Shown here piece after piece: positions 42,586-52,101 of a stretch of 64,000 bases of DNA; the stretch's first letter is position 1; the number at the start of each line of letters is the position of its first letter. The notes below the pieces were generated by a model. That model had not been told where the DNA came from and did not search any database. It was given only the letters and a program-made list of their open reading frames with translations. Made by a program: the position numbers and the translations under genes. The DNA comes from Buttiauxella sp965119215 (GTDB lineage: Bacteria; Pseudomonadota; Gammaproteobacteria; Enterobacterales; Enterobacteriaceae): positions 248,001 through 312,000 of the forward strand of contig CBCPKK010000005.1 of the NCBI GenBank assembly GCA_965119215.1, in the 5' to 3' direction.

Positions 42586-43227
42586 TTAGTCGGAGATATA
42601 TTTAACTGGTGGGGTATTTAGCAATTCAATGAATTTATTAATAAGCAATGGCTGAACATCCTCAAGCGAAGTGCCCGGTCGTAATGCACTGACCTGCGTC
42701 ATTTCAAGACCGGCATATCCGCAAGGGTTGATTCGCAAAAATGGGCTGAGATCCATATCAATATTCAATGCTAATCCATGGAATGAACAGCCTTTCCTGA
42801 TGCGCAAACCCAGTGAGCAAATTTTACGGCCATCCACATAGACACCTGGCGCGTCAGCACGCGGATAAGCTTCGATACCCAATTGTGCAAGAGTGTTAAC
42901 CACGGTTTGTTCAAGGATGGTGACCAGTTCCCGAACTCCTAGCTTGCGGCGTTTCAGGTTGAGCAACACATACATCACTTGTTGGCCTGGCCCGTGGTAA
43001 GTCACCTGGCCGCCACGGTCGCTTTGAATGACCGGGATGTCGCCTGGAACTAATACGTGTTCTGCTTTTCCTGCCTGGCCCTGGGTAAACACGCGCTGAT
43101 GTTCTACCAGCCAAATTTCATCGGCAGTGGTTTCATCACGGGTATTGGTAAAGTCATGCATCGCCTGCGAAATGGGTTCGTAGGGTTGCAGGCCAAGTTG
43201 GCGGATTTGAATTGTATCTTGAGACAA
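42586..43227 (-). CDS. lipB: Octanoyl-[ACP]:protein octanoyltransferase LipB
   Basis: The 213-aa transferase moves octanoate from ACP to lipoyl domains for LipA. Catalytic Lys135 and Cys169 are present (GRKICSLGLR; RINPCGYAG), and RGGQVTYHGPGQ is the family signature. The start codon is TTG at 43227, preceded by GGAGA; an overlapping ATG is out of frame. E. coli lipB also uses TTG. The gene follows ybeD. Confidence 0.95.
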   Translation of the reverse strand: MSQDTIQIRQLGLQPYEPISQAMHDFTNTRDETTADEIWLVEHQRVFTQGQAGKAEHVLVPGDIPVIQSDRGGQVTYHGPGQQVMYVLLNLKRRKLGVRELVTILEQTVVNTLAQLGIEAYPRADAPGVYVDGRKICSLGLRIRKGCSFHGLALNIDMDLSPFLRINPCGYAGLEMTQVSALRPGTSLEDVQPLLINKFIELLNTPPVKYISD

Positions 43228-43316
43228 AACATCGTCTCCGGCAGGTTAGAAAGTTGAGGGAGTATATCACAGCGGGAAAAACACTACCCGACCAGGGCGG
43301 CCGGGCAGGTTATAAA

Positions 43317-43580
43317 TCACAGCACCATACGAACGATTTCGATCTTGCCAAGTTCTTCGTACAGCGTTTCAACTTGTTCAATGTGGGTCGCATTAATGGT
43401 CACCGACACAGAGTGGTAGTTACCTTTGCTGCTTGGTTTAACCTGCGGGGTGTAGTCACCTGGTGCGTGGCGCTGCACCACCTCAACGACCAAATCAACC
43501 AGCTCAGGTTTCGCCAGACCCATCACTTTGTAAGTAAAGGAGGTCGGGAATTCGAGCAATTCTTTCAGATTGGTTTTCAT
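43317..43580 (-). CDS. ybeD: DUF493 protein YbeD
   Basis: The 87-aa ferredoxin-like/ACT-like domain protein has the E. coli YbeD length and the segments LLEFPTSFTYKVMGLAKPEL and HAPGDYTPQVKPS. It lies between dacA and lipB. It is widely conserved beside lipB, and a role in lipoate metabolism regulation has been suggested, but the activity is unsettled. GGAGCTACC precedes the ATG. Confidence 0.94.
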   Translation of the reverse strand: MKTNLKELLEFPTSFTYKVMGLAKPELVDLVVEVVQRHAPGDYTPQVKPSSKGNYHSVSVTINATHIEQVETLYEELGKIEIVRMVL

Positions 43581-43612
43581 GGTAGCTCCAGCGTTACGGC
43601 ATTAAAAATAAT

Positions 43613-43637
43613 AACTCCCGCCAGCAGGGCGGGAGTT
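43613..43637 (-). terminator. Terminator of dacA
   Basis: A 10-bp stem (AACTCCCGCC / GGCGGGAGTT) with a 5-nt loop is followed on the minus strand by ATTATTTTTA. It lies between dacA and ybeD. Confidence 0.88.
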
Positions 43638-43690
43638 GCTTTGATTCATAGTATATGGGGATGACTTCCACTCTTTCAAGTGTTCAATTA

Positions 43691-44902
43691 TTAACCAAAC
43701 CAATGGTGGAACATGAGTTTGATGTAATCAATGATACGACTGAAGAAGTTACCCTCTGGCATTTCCTGAAGGACGACCAGCGGACGCTGTTCGATGGTTT
43801 TGCCATCCAGTTGGAAATTGATCGTACCCACGACCTGGTTTTTCTGCAGCGGCGCGTGCAGCTCAGTGCTGTTAAGCACATAACTGGCTTTCAGATCTTT
43901 CATGCGGCCACGTGGAATAGTCAGGTAGACGTCTTTATCAACACCCAGCGATGCACGGTCGTTATCGCCAAACCAGGCGGGTTCTGAAGCAAACTCTTTA
44001 CCGGCTTTCAGTGGCGAAACGGTTTCAAAGAAACGGAAGCCCCAGGTCAGCAGTTTTTTACTTTCAGTTTCGCGGCCTTTGTAAGTACGTCCACCTAATA
44101 CGGCGGAAATCAGGCGCATCTGGCCTTCGGTTGCGGAGGCTACCAGGTTATAGCCAGCTGCATCGGTATGACCGGTTTTGATACCGTCAACTTGCAGGCT
44201 GGTATCCCACAGCAAGCCGTTACGGTTTGTCTGGCGAATATTGTTAAAGGTGAACTCTTTCTCTTTGTAGATGGAGTATTCGTTCGGAACGTCACGAATC
44301 AGCGCCTGGCCAATCAGTGCCATATCACGCGCTGAGCTGTACTGACCTTCTGCATCCAGGCCGTGTACTGTCTGGAAGTGGGTGTTTTTCAGACCCAAAG
44401 CAGAAACATAGCTGTTCATCAGGCCAACGAATGAATCCTGGCTGCCCGCGACGAAATCGGCCATGGCAACACAGGCATCATTACCTGATTGCAGGTTGAT
44501 ACCACGAATCAGTTGCGATACGGGTACTTGCATACCGGGTTTCAGGAACATCAACGATGAGCCTTTAAATACCGGGTTACCCGTTGCCCATGCGTCCTGT
44601 CCAACAGTCACAATCGAGCTTTCGTTAAATTTGCCCGCTTTCATTGCCTGACCGATGACGTAGCTGGTCATCATTTTGGTCAAGCTGGCAGGATCACGGC
44701 GGGTATCGGCGTTGGACTCAGCCAGAACCTTACCTGAGTTGTAATCAATCAGAATGTACGCTTCTGCATCAATCTGCGGCACGCCTGGAATCATGGTTTT
44801 AATGTTCAGGTCGTCAGCGTGAGCGGCAGCGATCGCCGAAAGTGTTAGGGCCGTAGTTAACGCCAGGCGTTTAACAAAACGAAAAGAAGGGGCTGTTTTC
44901 AT
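43691..44902 (-). CDS. dacA: D-alanyl-D-alanine carboxypeptidase DacA (PBP5)
   Basis: The 403-aa precursor has a signal peptide cleaved after AAAHA (residue 29). Active-site motifs are Ser73-X-X-Lys76 (PASLTKMM), Ser139-Gly-Asn (QSGNDACV) and KTG in GIKTGHTD. A C-terminal amphipathic helix (IDYIKLMFHHWFG) anchors it to the outer face of the inner membrane. It trims the terminal D-Ala of peptidoglycan stems. The start at 44902 gives exactly the E. coli length. Confidence 0.96.
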   Translation of the reverse strand: MKTAPSFRFVKRLALTTALTLSAIAAAHADDLNIKTMIPGVPQIDAEAYILIDYNSGKVLAESNADTRRDPASLTKMMTSYVIGQAMKAGKFNESSIVTVGQDAWATGNPVFKGSSLMFLKPGMQVPVSQLIRGINLQSGNDACVAMADFVAGSQDSFVGLMNSYVSALGLKNTHFQTVHGLDAEGQYSSARDMALIGQALIRDVPNEYSIYKEKEFTFNNIRQTNRNGLLWDTSLQVDGIKTGHTDAAGYNLVASATEGQMRLISAVLGGRTYKGRETESKKLLTWGFRFFETVSPLKAGKEFASEPAWFGDNDRASLGVDKDVYLTIPRGRMKDLKASYVLNSTELHAPLQKNQVVGTINFQLDGKTIEQRPLVVLQEMPEGNFFSRIIDYIKLMFHHWFG

Positions 44903-45045
44903 GATTAGAACAACGACATCCATGATGGGAATAAAAAAAGTGCCTTACTATAGCAAAAGCGATTTTTGCTGGCATCCGTCTTTGCGCATCATTTGTTAAT
45001 GGAATTTACATTAATTGACGCACAACGGATGCCAGACACAACCAC

Positions 45046-46197
45046 TTACATAGCGGGTGCGTTAGTGATGAAAGATTGCTGTTGGGCTTCGCTCATCAAG
45101 CGTTGTTGCAGCGCGGTGGCTTCACCTTTGCTGCCAAATGGCCCTAGCTGTACCCGGAACATGGTGCCATTGCTGGAAACCTTACCCGGTACGCCAAATT
45201 GTTGGCTCAATTTCTGTTGCCATTGTGTTGCTCGAGTCTGGTCACTGACCGCGCCAACCTGAACCACATAGCGCCCTGTTGTGGCGGCAGGAACCGGTGC
45301 AGCAGTCTGTACGCTACCTTGAACTGAACCAGGTGCTGTGACCGGAGCATTTTGTTGCGTAGGCGCCGTTGTTTGAACAGGCGTTGCTGTTACTGCTGGA
45401 GCGGCAGCTACCTGCGGCTGTTCGGTTTCAATCACACCTGGAGCCAGTGGTGTTGCAGCACCTAAGAAACCACTGCTGCTGACGGGCGCACCCGTTGTAT
45501 CTTCACTTTGCAACGTTGAATTGCTGATAGCTCGCACATCGCCTTCTGGCGTTGCAGCAGGCATTCCAGACGAAGCACTTCCCATTCCACCGTTTAAGTC
45601 AGGACGAGCGGGCAGGGCGTAAGTTTGCTTGGCGACAGTGGTACATACAGTGCCAGGCCCTGACATGGTGCCGTCTTGCGCCACCAGAATCGGGTCAATA
45701 CGCACTTTGGTATTATTTGAAGTATTCAGGCGATCGGCTGCGGCGCGAGACAGTGAAATCACACGGTCGTTGCCATAAGGGCCACGGTCGTTGATGCGCA
45801 CGACAATCATGCGGCCATTAGCGAGGTTGGTGATACGTGCATAACTTGGAATAGGCAGCGTAGGGTGCGCAGCGGTTATCGCTGATGGGTCAAAGGCTTC
45901 ACCAGATGCGGTCAGGTTACTACCCGGTTCGGCATCATAAATAGAAGCAAGACCCGCCTGGCTGAAATTAGCCGGGTTTTGCACGATTTTGTAGCTTTTA
46001 CCGTTATTCTGGTAATCCTGATTAACCGAAGGATTCAACGGCTCAAAACGCGGGTCTGCGCCGCTGATTTCAACCGTCGGGCCATTACACACAGCTGGTT
46101 GCGGTTGCTGATTCACCTGCTGCTGGTCGCCGTCATCAGACGAGCAGCCAGCGAGTATTCCAGCGACTACACAGATCCCAAGCCAACGCTTAATCAT
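45046..46197 (-). CDS. rlpA: Septal lipoprotein RlpA (lytic transglycosylase)
   Basis: The 383-aa lipoprotein has lipobox GILAGC with Cys18. A double-psi beta-barrel follows (about 85-180: GLASIYDAEPGSNLTASGEAF, RMIVVRINDRGPYGNDRVIS). A long Pro/Thr/Gln linker leads to a C-terminal SPOR domain (about 305-380: RYVVQVGAVSDQTRATQWQ) that binds denuded septal glycan. Homologues cleave such glycan. The ATG at 46197 has GAGG 6 nt upstream, better than the ATG at 46209. Confidence 0.93.
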   Translation of the reverse strand: MIKRWLGICVVAGILAGCSSDDGDQQQVNQQPQPAVCNGPTVEISGADPRFEPLNPSVNQDYQNNGKSYKIVQNPANFSQAGLASIYDAEPGSNLTASGEAFDPSAITAAHPTLPIPSYARITNLANGRMIVVRINDRGPYGNDRVISLSRAAADRLNTSNNTKVRIDPILVAQDGTMSGPGTVCTTVAKQTYALPARPDLNGGMGSASSGMPAATPEGDVRAISNSTLQSEDTTGAPVSSSGFLGAATPLAPGVIETEQPQVAAAPAVTATPVQTTAPTQQNAPVTAPGSVQGSVQTAAPVPAATTGRYVVQVGAVSDQTRATQWQQKLSQQFGVPGKVSSNGTMFRVQLGPFGSKGEATALQQRLMSEAQQQSFITNAPAM

Positions 46198-46213
46198 TAC
46201 GCACCTCATCCAC

Positions 46214-47326
46214 TTACACGCTTTTTGATAACATTTTTCTGTGGGTATGTATCGACATCACGATACCAAACCCGGCCATCAGAACGATGAGGGCCGAGCC
46301 CCCGTAGCTCACCAGCGGCAAAGGTACGCCGACCACCGGTAAGATACCACTAACCATGCCAATGTTAACAAACACATATACGAATAAAATCAACATTAGC
46401 CCACCGGCCATTACACGGCCAAAGGTGGTTTGCGCGCGAGCGGCAATGACCAGACCGCGCATAATGAGTAGCAGATAGAGCGCCAACAACACCAATACAC
46501 CCACCAGACCTAACTCTTCGGCGAGTACCGCAAAGATAAAGTCAGTATGGCGTTCGGGTAAAAATTCAAGCTGTGACTGTGTTCCATGTAGCCAGCCTTT
46601 GCCGCGCAATCCACCAGAACCAATAGCAATTTTAGACTGAATAATATGGTAGCCCGCGCCAAGTGGGTCACTTTCCGGATCAAGCAGCATCATTACGCGT
46701 GCCTGTTGGTAATCGTGCATCAGGAAGAACCACAGAATTGGAATAAAGGCGGCGACCAGCAAGACAGCAATGCCAATCAGTTTCCAGCTCATCCCTGATA
46801 AAAACAGGACGAACAGGCCGGATGCGGCAATAAGAATCGACGTTCCGAGATCGGGCTGAGCGGCAACCAGCAGTGTCGGCATGAAGATAAGCACCAGCGC
46901 GATAGCCGTATTTTTCAGCGTCGGCGGGCAGACATCGCGGTTGATAAAGCGCGCCACCATCAGCGGCACTGCGATTTTGGCGATCTCCGACGGCTGGAAA
47001 CGCACAATGCCGAGGTCGAGCCAGCGCTGCGCACCTTTGGATATCGCACCGAACGCATCAACCGCTATCAACAGAATGATACAGACGATGTACAGATAGG
47101 GCGCCCAACCTTCGTAAACGCGAGGGGGGATCTGCGCCATCACGATCATGATGACCAGCCCCATCAGGATCTGGCCAATCTTGCGCTCCATCATGTCCAT
47201 ATCCTGGCCACTGGCACTCCAGATAACCAGAGCACTAAAGACCAGCAGCGCCAGAACGGTCACCAGAAAGAGCGGATCGATATGGATTTTATCCCAGAAC
47301 GACTTTTTGCTTCGATTATCAGTCAT
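46214..47326 (-). CDS. mrdB: Rod shape glycosyltransferase RodA (MrdB)
   Basis: The 370-aa SEDS-family membrane protein polymerises peptidoglycan glycan strands with PBP2 during elongation. It has ten membrane segments, AAQPDLGTSILIAASGLF with the essential Asp region, HTDFIFAVLAEELGLVGV, and a late PLVSYGGSALIVLMAGFG. It starts 2 bp after mrdA and ends 17 bp before rlpA. Confidence 0.96.
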   Translation of the reverse strand: MTDNRSKKSFWDKIHIDPLFLVTVLALLVFSALVIWSASGQDMDMMERKIGQILMGLVIMIVMAQIPPRVYEGWAPYLYIVCIILLIAVDAFGAISKGAQRWLDLGIVRFQPSEIAKIAVPLMVARFINRDVCPPTLKNTAIALVLIFMPTLLVAAQPDLGTSILIAASGLFVLFLSGMSWKLIGIAVLLVAAFIPILWFFLMHDYQQARVMMLLDPESDPLGAGYHIIQSKIAIGSGGLRGKGWLHGTQSQLEFLPERHTDFIFAVLAEELGLVGVLVLLALYLLLIMRGLVIAARAQTTFGRVMAGGLMLILFVYVFVNIGMVSGILPVVGVPLPLVSYGGSALIVLMAGFGIVMSIHTHRKMLSKSV

Positions 47327-47328
47327 GA

Positions 47329-49230
47329 TTATTGATCCTCAACTCCCGGTGGAGCGGGTGCTTCAGTAGGCAGTACCGTATTGTCATCCCCGAGCATAAT
47401 ATGGTCGAGGATCTGGCGCATGATGGTGCCTACAGCGGGGCCAGCGCCGCCGTTTTCCAGAATCATGGTGACGGAAACCTTCGGATTATCGTATGGCGCG
47501 AACGCCGTCATCAATTTATGGTCGCGTAAGCGTTCAGCAATTTTATGCGCGTTATAGGTTTCATTGGCTTTTAAGCCAAAGACCTGCGCGGTCCCTGATT
47601 TCGCCGCAACTTTATACGGTGCGTTGGCAAAATATTTATGTGCTGTACCGTTAGGACGGTTAGCAACACCATACATACCGTCCTTGGCTATTTCCCAGAA
47701 ACCAGAGTGAATGTCGCCAACTGGCGGCTGTACAGGCTGCTTCCACGGGACTTGCTTGCCATTTTCGGTGGTGCTCATCAGGAAATGAGGAACGCGAACA
47801 ACGCCATCGTTTATCAGGATCATCATCGCTTTACTCATCTGAATTGGCGTCGCTGTCCAGTAACCCTGGCCGATACCCACAGGAATGGTGTCGCCCTGAT
47901 ACCACGGTTTTTTAAAGCGTTTCAGTTTCCACTCGCGCGTTGGCATGTTACCGGACCGCTCTTCCGAAAGGTCGATGCCGGTATAGTGACCGTAGCCGAA
48001 TTTGTTCATCCATTCGCCCATGCGGTCAATGCCCATGTCGTAGGCGACCTGGTAGAAGAATGTATCTGCAGATTCTTCCAGCGCTTTGGTTACGTTCAAA
48101 CGGCCATGACCCCATCTTTTCCAGTCGCGATAGCGTTTTTCAGAGCCGGGCAATTGCCACCAGCCCGGGTCAAACAGCGAGGTATTACGGGTAATCACAC
48201 CAGCGCTAAGTGCGGAAACTGCCATATACGGTTTTACCGTAGAAGCAGGAGGGTAAACCCCTTGTGTCGCACGGTTGATAAGCGGTGTGTTCGGGTCGTT
48301 AAGCAAACCGGAATAGTCTTTGGTTGAGATACCATCAACGAACAAGTTCGGGTTGTAACTTGGCATTGAAACCAACGCCAGAATGCCGCCAGTGCGCGGG
48401 TCGGTAACGACCACTGCAGCACGGCTTCCCGCGAGTAAGGTTTCAATATAATTCTGTAGTTTAAGGTCGATGGTCAGATAGATATCGTGCCCGGCCTGCG
48501 GCGGCACTTCTTTGAGCTGACGAATCACGCGACCACGGTTGTTGACTTCAACTTCTTCGTAGCCGGTTTGACCATGCAGAACGTCTTCGTAATAACGTTC
48601 GATACCGAGTTTACCGATGTCATGCGTGGAAGCGTAGTTTGCCAGCTTGCCGTCTTTATCCAGACGCTCAACGTCTTTGTCGTTGATTTTTGAAACGTAG
48701 CCGATGACGTGCGTTAACGCTGAGCCATACGGGTAGAAGCGGCGTTTATAGCCTTTAACTTCAACGCCCGGGAAGCGGTACTGATTAACGGCAAAACGTG
48801 CAACCTGCACTTCGGTGAGGTTGGTTTTGACCGGAATAGAGGTGAAACGATGCGAGCGGGCTCGCTCTTTCTTAAAGTTGGCAATGTCGTCGTCAGTTAA
48901 ATCGACCACCGAGCGTAACGCTTCTAGCGTCGCCTGCACGTCATCCACTTTCTCCGGCATCATTTCCACCTGGTAGATAGTGCGGTTGAGTGCCAGTGGC
49001 GTGCCGTTGCGATCGTAGATAATCCCACGGCTTGGCGGGATCGGAACCAGTTTTATACGGTTTTCATTGGAACGGGTTTGGTAGTCGGTGAAACGGACGA
49101 TTTGCAAATTATAAAGGTTGGCGACAAGCACACCGCTTAGCACCAAAATACCGAGAAACGCGACCAGCGCCCGGCGCACAAAAAGCGCAGACTCGGCTGT
49201 ATAGTCACGAAAAGAATTCTGTAATTTCAT
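47329..49230 (-). CDS. mrdA: Penicillin-binding protein 2 (MrdA), elongasome transpeptidase
   Basis: The 633-aa protein equals E. coli PBP2 in length. A single N-terminal membrane anchor (~22-42) precedes the pedestal domain, then the transpeptidase domain with Ser330-Thr-Val-Lys (YPPASTVKPYM), SAD in EESADTF and KSGTAQ. It cross-links lateral-wall peptidoglycan with RodA. Confidence 0.96.
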   Translation of the reverse strand: MKLQNSFRDYTAESALFVRRALVAFLGILVLSGVLVANLYNLQIVRFTDYQTRSNENRIKLVPIPPSRGIIYDRNGTPLALNRTIYQVEMMPEKVDDVQATLEALRSVVDLTDDDIANFKKERARSHRFTSIPVKTNLTEVQVARFAVNQYRFPGVEVKGYKRRFYPYGSALTHVIGYVSKINDKDVERLDKDGKLANYASTHDIGKLGIERYYEDVLHGQTGYEEVEVNNRGRVIRQLKEVPPQAGHDIYLTIDLKLQNYIETLLAGSRAAVVVTDPRTGGILALVSMPSYNPNLFVDGISTKDYSGLLNDPNTPLINRATQGVYPPASTVKPYMAVSALSAGVITRNTSLFDPGWWQLPGSEKRYRDWKRWGHGRLNVTKALEESADTFFYQVAYDMGIDRMGEWMNKFGYGHYTGIDLSEERSGNMPTREWKLKRFKKPWYQGDTIPVGIGQGYWTATPIQMSKAMMILINDGVVRVPHFLMSTTENGKQVPWKQPVQPPVGDIHSGFWEIAKDGMYGVANRPNGTAHKYFANAPYKVAAKSGTAQVFGLKANETYNAHKIAERLRDHKLMTAFAPYDNPKVSVTMILENGGAGPAVGTIMRQILDHIMLGDDNTVLPTEAPAPPGVEDQ

Positions 49231-49257
49231 CCGCAGCTTTGTTCTACCTGACGATAT

Positions 49258-49728
49258 CTACTCACGGTGATAAGGATGATTGGTCGTGATGCTCCACGCA
49301 CGGTACAAGCTCTCAGCGACCAGCACCCGAACCAAGGGGTGTGGCATTGTCAAATTGGATAGCGACCAACTTTGCTCTGCGGCAGCTTTGCACGCAGGGG
49401 CGAGTCCTTCCGGGCCGCCAATCAGCAAACTGACGTCTCGACCATCCTGTTTCCAGCGTTCAAGCTGCACGGCAAGGTGCGGCGTATCCCATGGAAGCCC
49501 TGGGATATCCAGCGTGACAATTCGGTTGCCCTTGCCGGCCGCTGCCAACATCATTTCGCCTTCTTTTTCGAGAATGCGTTTGATATCGGCATTTTTGCTG
49601 CGTTTTCCCGCAGGAATTTCTACCAGTTCAAATGGCATATCCTTAGGAAAACGACGCAGGTACTCGGTAAAGCCGGTTTGTACCCAGTCAGGCATTTTAG
49701 TGCCGACTGCGACTAATTGCAGCTTCAC
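49258..49728 (-). CDS. rlmH: 23S rRNA pseudouridine-1915 N3-methyltransferase RlmH
   Basis: The 156-aa SPOUT methyltransferase has the C-terminal trefoil-knot segments LLIGGPEGL and LTMPHPLVRVLVAESLYRAW and ends NHPYHRE. It methylates pseudouridine 1915 in the intact 70S ribosome. It is one residue longer than E. coli RlmH because of an extra Gly in AAAGKGNRIVTLD. It starts 3 bp after rsfS. Confidence 0.96.
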   Translation of the reverse strand: MKLQLVAVGTKMPDWVQTGFTEYLRRFPKDMPFELVEIPAGKRSKNADIKRILEKEGEMMLAAAGKGNRIVTLDIPGLPWDTPHLAVQLERWKQDGRDVSLLIGGPEGLAPACKAAAEQSWSLSNLTMPHPLVRVLVAESLYRAWSITTNHPYHRE

Positions 49729-49731
49729 GCA

Positions 49732-50049
49732 TTAACCCCAGAGCTTTTCCAGTTCGTACAATTGGCGGCTTTCTTCTTGCATCACATGGACGATAACTTC
49801 GCCAAGATCAACAACTACCCAGTCAGTCGCGTTAATGCCTTTCACACCCAGCGCATCAAAACCTGCTTTGCGGGATGATTCTACGACGTGTTCTGCGATA
49901 GACATAACGTGGCGGTTAGAAGTGCCGGTACAGATAATCATGCAATCAGTGATGCTTGATTTACCCTGAACATCCAGAGTCACAATGTCCTGGCCTTTGA
50001 GGTCGTCGATTTTATCGACGATGAAATCTTGAAATTCTTTACCCTGCAA
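49732..50049 (-). CDS. rsfS: Ribosome silencing factor RsfS
   Basis: The 105-aa Iojap-family protein has IVDKIDDLKGQDIVTLDVQGKS, IICTGTSNRHVMSIAEHVV and TDWVVVDLGEVIVHVM. It binds ribosomal protein L14 and blocks subunit joining in starved cells. About 255 bp upstream, towards cobC, hold no gene and presumably its promoter. Confidence 0.96.
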   Translation of the reverse strand: MQGKEFQDFIVDKIDDLKGQDIVTLDVQGKSSITDCMIICTGTSNRHVMSIAEHVVESSRKAGFDALGVKGINATDWVVVDLGEVIVHVMQEESRQLYELEKLWG

Positions 50050-50303
50050 GTGTTCCCCCTGGGAAAAGTAGAGTGTGTTCGATATAGCCCGCGTTAAAAC
50101 CCATTGAATGGGGCAGTTTTACCGACGAATCGGCAATGCGGCGCTCAAAGCGGGGTATCATCCCACCGAGTGACCTGGTTTGCATCGCCATTTTTGTAAA
50201 ACTATTTTGGAAAGTCATGCTTGCGGGCAGGAAATTATGGCAGCGGAGCATAACAGCCTGGACTGTAGTGTCAATGGTTGACGATAACTGTAACGTGTAC
50301 AAC

Positions 50304-50915
50304 TTATGGTGCAGGGGGGGAAATCGCCCGATTATTAAGGGTTCTAAGGGTGGCGAAACCATCCTGAATCTCAATAGAACTCCAGGCACCTTGTTCTATC
50401 ACAAAATGCCACAGTGAAGCTGGAGGCATGTTGAGCAGGGTTGCGATAAGTAAACTTAGTACACCCTGATGGCTCACAATCAGAATATTCTGTTGTGTCG
50501 GCAGCAAAGATAGCGATGTGGCAAATTCGCAGACGCGTTGAGAAAATACCTGGAAGCCTTCGCCATTTTTTGGTACCACGTTCTGCCAGTCATTGCACCA
50601 GGCTGCATAGTTTTCGGCATCCTGATGTTGTAAGTCGCGATGGTGGCGCATCTCCCAGTCACCGAAATTCATTTCATTGAGACGGGGTTCCGTAACCACG
50701 GGAACGTTTCGCTGCTGGAGGATCAGTTGAGTGGTGTGCTGTGCGCGGCTTAATTCGCTGCAAAGTACCTTGTCAAAGGCAACTTTATTTAACATGTTGC
50801 CGACTGTTTCAGCCTGGACGATGCCTTTTTCGGTCAGTGAAGTTTCCGAAATTCCGCTGTACAAGCCGTCTACATTTGCCTGGGTTTGTCCGTGGCGCAC
50901 TAACCATAATTTCAT
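50304..50915 (-). CDS. cobC: Alpha-ribazole-5'-phosphate phosphatase CobC
   Basis: The 203-aa histidine phosphatase has the RHG motif (LVRHGQTQAN, His8) and a second catalytic region (VSHQGVLSLL). LNEMNFGDWE is shared with CobC/PhpB. It dephosphorylates the lower-ligand nucleotide late in cobalamin synthesis. The start at 50915 follows GGGGGTTAT; a further upstream ATG is unneeded. It is divergent from cobD. Confidence 0.92.
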   Translation of the reverse strand: MKLWLVRHGQTQANVDGLYSGISETSLTEKGIVQAETVGNMLNKVAFDKVLCSELSRAQHTTQLILQQRNVPVVTEPRLNEMNFGDWEMRHHRDLQHQDAENYAAWCNDWQNVVPKNGEGFQVFSQRVCEFATSLSLLPTQQNILIVSHQGVLSLLIATLLNMPPASLWHFVIEQGAWSSIEIQDGFATLRTLNNRAISPPAP

Positions 50916-51006
50916 ATAACCCCCGAGCAAACGTTGTCTGTGGCTGACACGGGCATAAGTGTATCATTGCACCTCAAATTCCGAAGTCTGTTTTATTGGG
51001 GGAAGT

Positions 51007-52101
51007 ATGGCGTTCAGTAGTCAGCACGGCGGCAATATTATTGAAGCTGCGGCCATGATGGGGGTGGATGCGAATTTACTTATCGACTTTAGCGCGAATA
51101 TTAATCCGCTTGGCATGCCCGATTCATTAAAGCGTGCGATCACCGATAACCTGACGCTGGCTGAACGTTACCCCGACGTCGAATATCGTGCCTTGCACCT
51201 GGCTTTGGCAAATCATCATCAAGTCTCGCAAGAATGGGTGCTGGCGGGTAATGGCGAAACAGAGCTGATATTTAATTTGGTGCAACAACTCGCGCCACGC
51301 AAAGCGTTATTACTGACGCCGGGTTTTGCTGAATATCGCCGTGCATTGGCTCGTGTTGGTTGCGAGATAACGGATTTCCATCTCAGTGAAGAACAGAACT
51401 GGCAGCCTGATGAATCGTTGCTCTGTGCATTAACGCCCGATTTGGATTGCCTGTTTTTGTGTACGCCGAATAATCCCACCGGACTCATGTTCGATAAACC
51501 GCTGTTGTTAGCCGTTGCACAGCGTTGCCGCGAAAACCAAATTTCACTGATAATGGATGAGGCTTTCCTGGATTTTCTCCCGCAAGAGTCAGGCTTAATT
51601 CCGCACTTATCGAGTTTCCCGCAACTTTATGTTTTACGCTCGCTCACTAAGTTTTTTGCTATTGCCGGGTTGCGGCTTGGTTATCTGGTGAGTGCGGATA
51701 CCACAACCGTTGGACGTATTCGCGAACTTAGAGAACCCTGGACGATTAATGCCTTTGCGGCACTGGCCGGGGAAGTGATCCTTAATGATCACGCTTATAT
51801 CGACGCGAGTTATCTTTGGTTAAGTGCAGAGCAGCCACGATTGTTTAACGGCTTGAATGGTTTGCATGGAATTAAAGTTTGGCCTCCGCGGGCAAACTAT
51901 ATTTTCCTGCGTTGCGACGTTGCCGGATTAGATCTGCAACGGGCGCTGCTGGAAGAGAATATTTTGATTCGTCACTGCGCGAATTATCCAGGGCTGGATG
52001 CGCGTTATTATCGCGTGGCAATTAAAAGCCCGGCAGATAACGACAAGTTATTGGGAGCGTTGCGGCGAGTGCTTAGCCGTAAAGATGGTGCTGACGAATA
52101 A
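51007..52101 (+). CDS. cobD: L-threonine-O-3-phosphate decarboxylase CobD
   Basis: The 364-aa PLP enzyme has the Salmonella CobD length. Pyridoxal-binding Lys215 lies in RSLTKFFAIAGLRLGY, and DFSANINPLG, CTPNNPTG and IMDEAFLDF are fold-type I aspartate-aminotransferase motifs. It makes (R)-1-amino-2-propanol phosphate, the cobalamin aminopropanol linker. GGGGGAAGT precedes the ATG. E. coli K-12 lacks it; Salmonella has cobC-cobD at this place. Its 3' end overlaps nadD on the other strand by 29 nt. Confidence 0.93.
   Translation: MAFSSQHGGNIIEAAAMMGVDANLLIDFSANINPLGMPDSLKRAITDNLTLAERYPDVEYRALHLALANHHQVSQEWVLAGNGETELIFNLVQQLAPRKALLLTPGFAEYRRALARVGCEITDFHLSEEQNWQPDESLLCALTPDLDCLFLCTPNNPTGLMFDKPLLLAVAQRCRENQISLIMDEAFLDFLPQESGLIPHLSSFPQLYVLRSLTKFFAIAGLRLGYLVSADTTTVGRIRELREPWTINAFAALAGEVILNDHAYIDASYLWLSAEQPRLFNGLNGLHGIKVWPPRANYIFLRCDVAGLDLQRALLEENILIRHCANYPGLDARYYRVAIKSPADNDKLLGALRRVLSRKDGADE

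Noticed and set aside
50039..50389. 116-codon minus-strand frame between cobC and rsfS
   Set aside because: Overlaps cobC at one end and has no homology; the spacer is better read as the rsfS promoter region.
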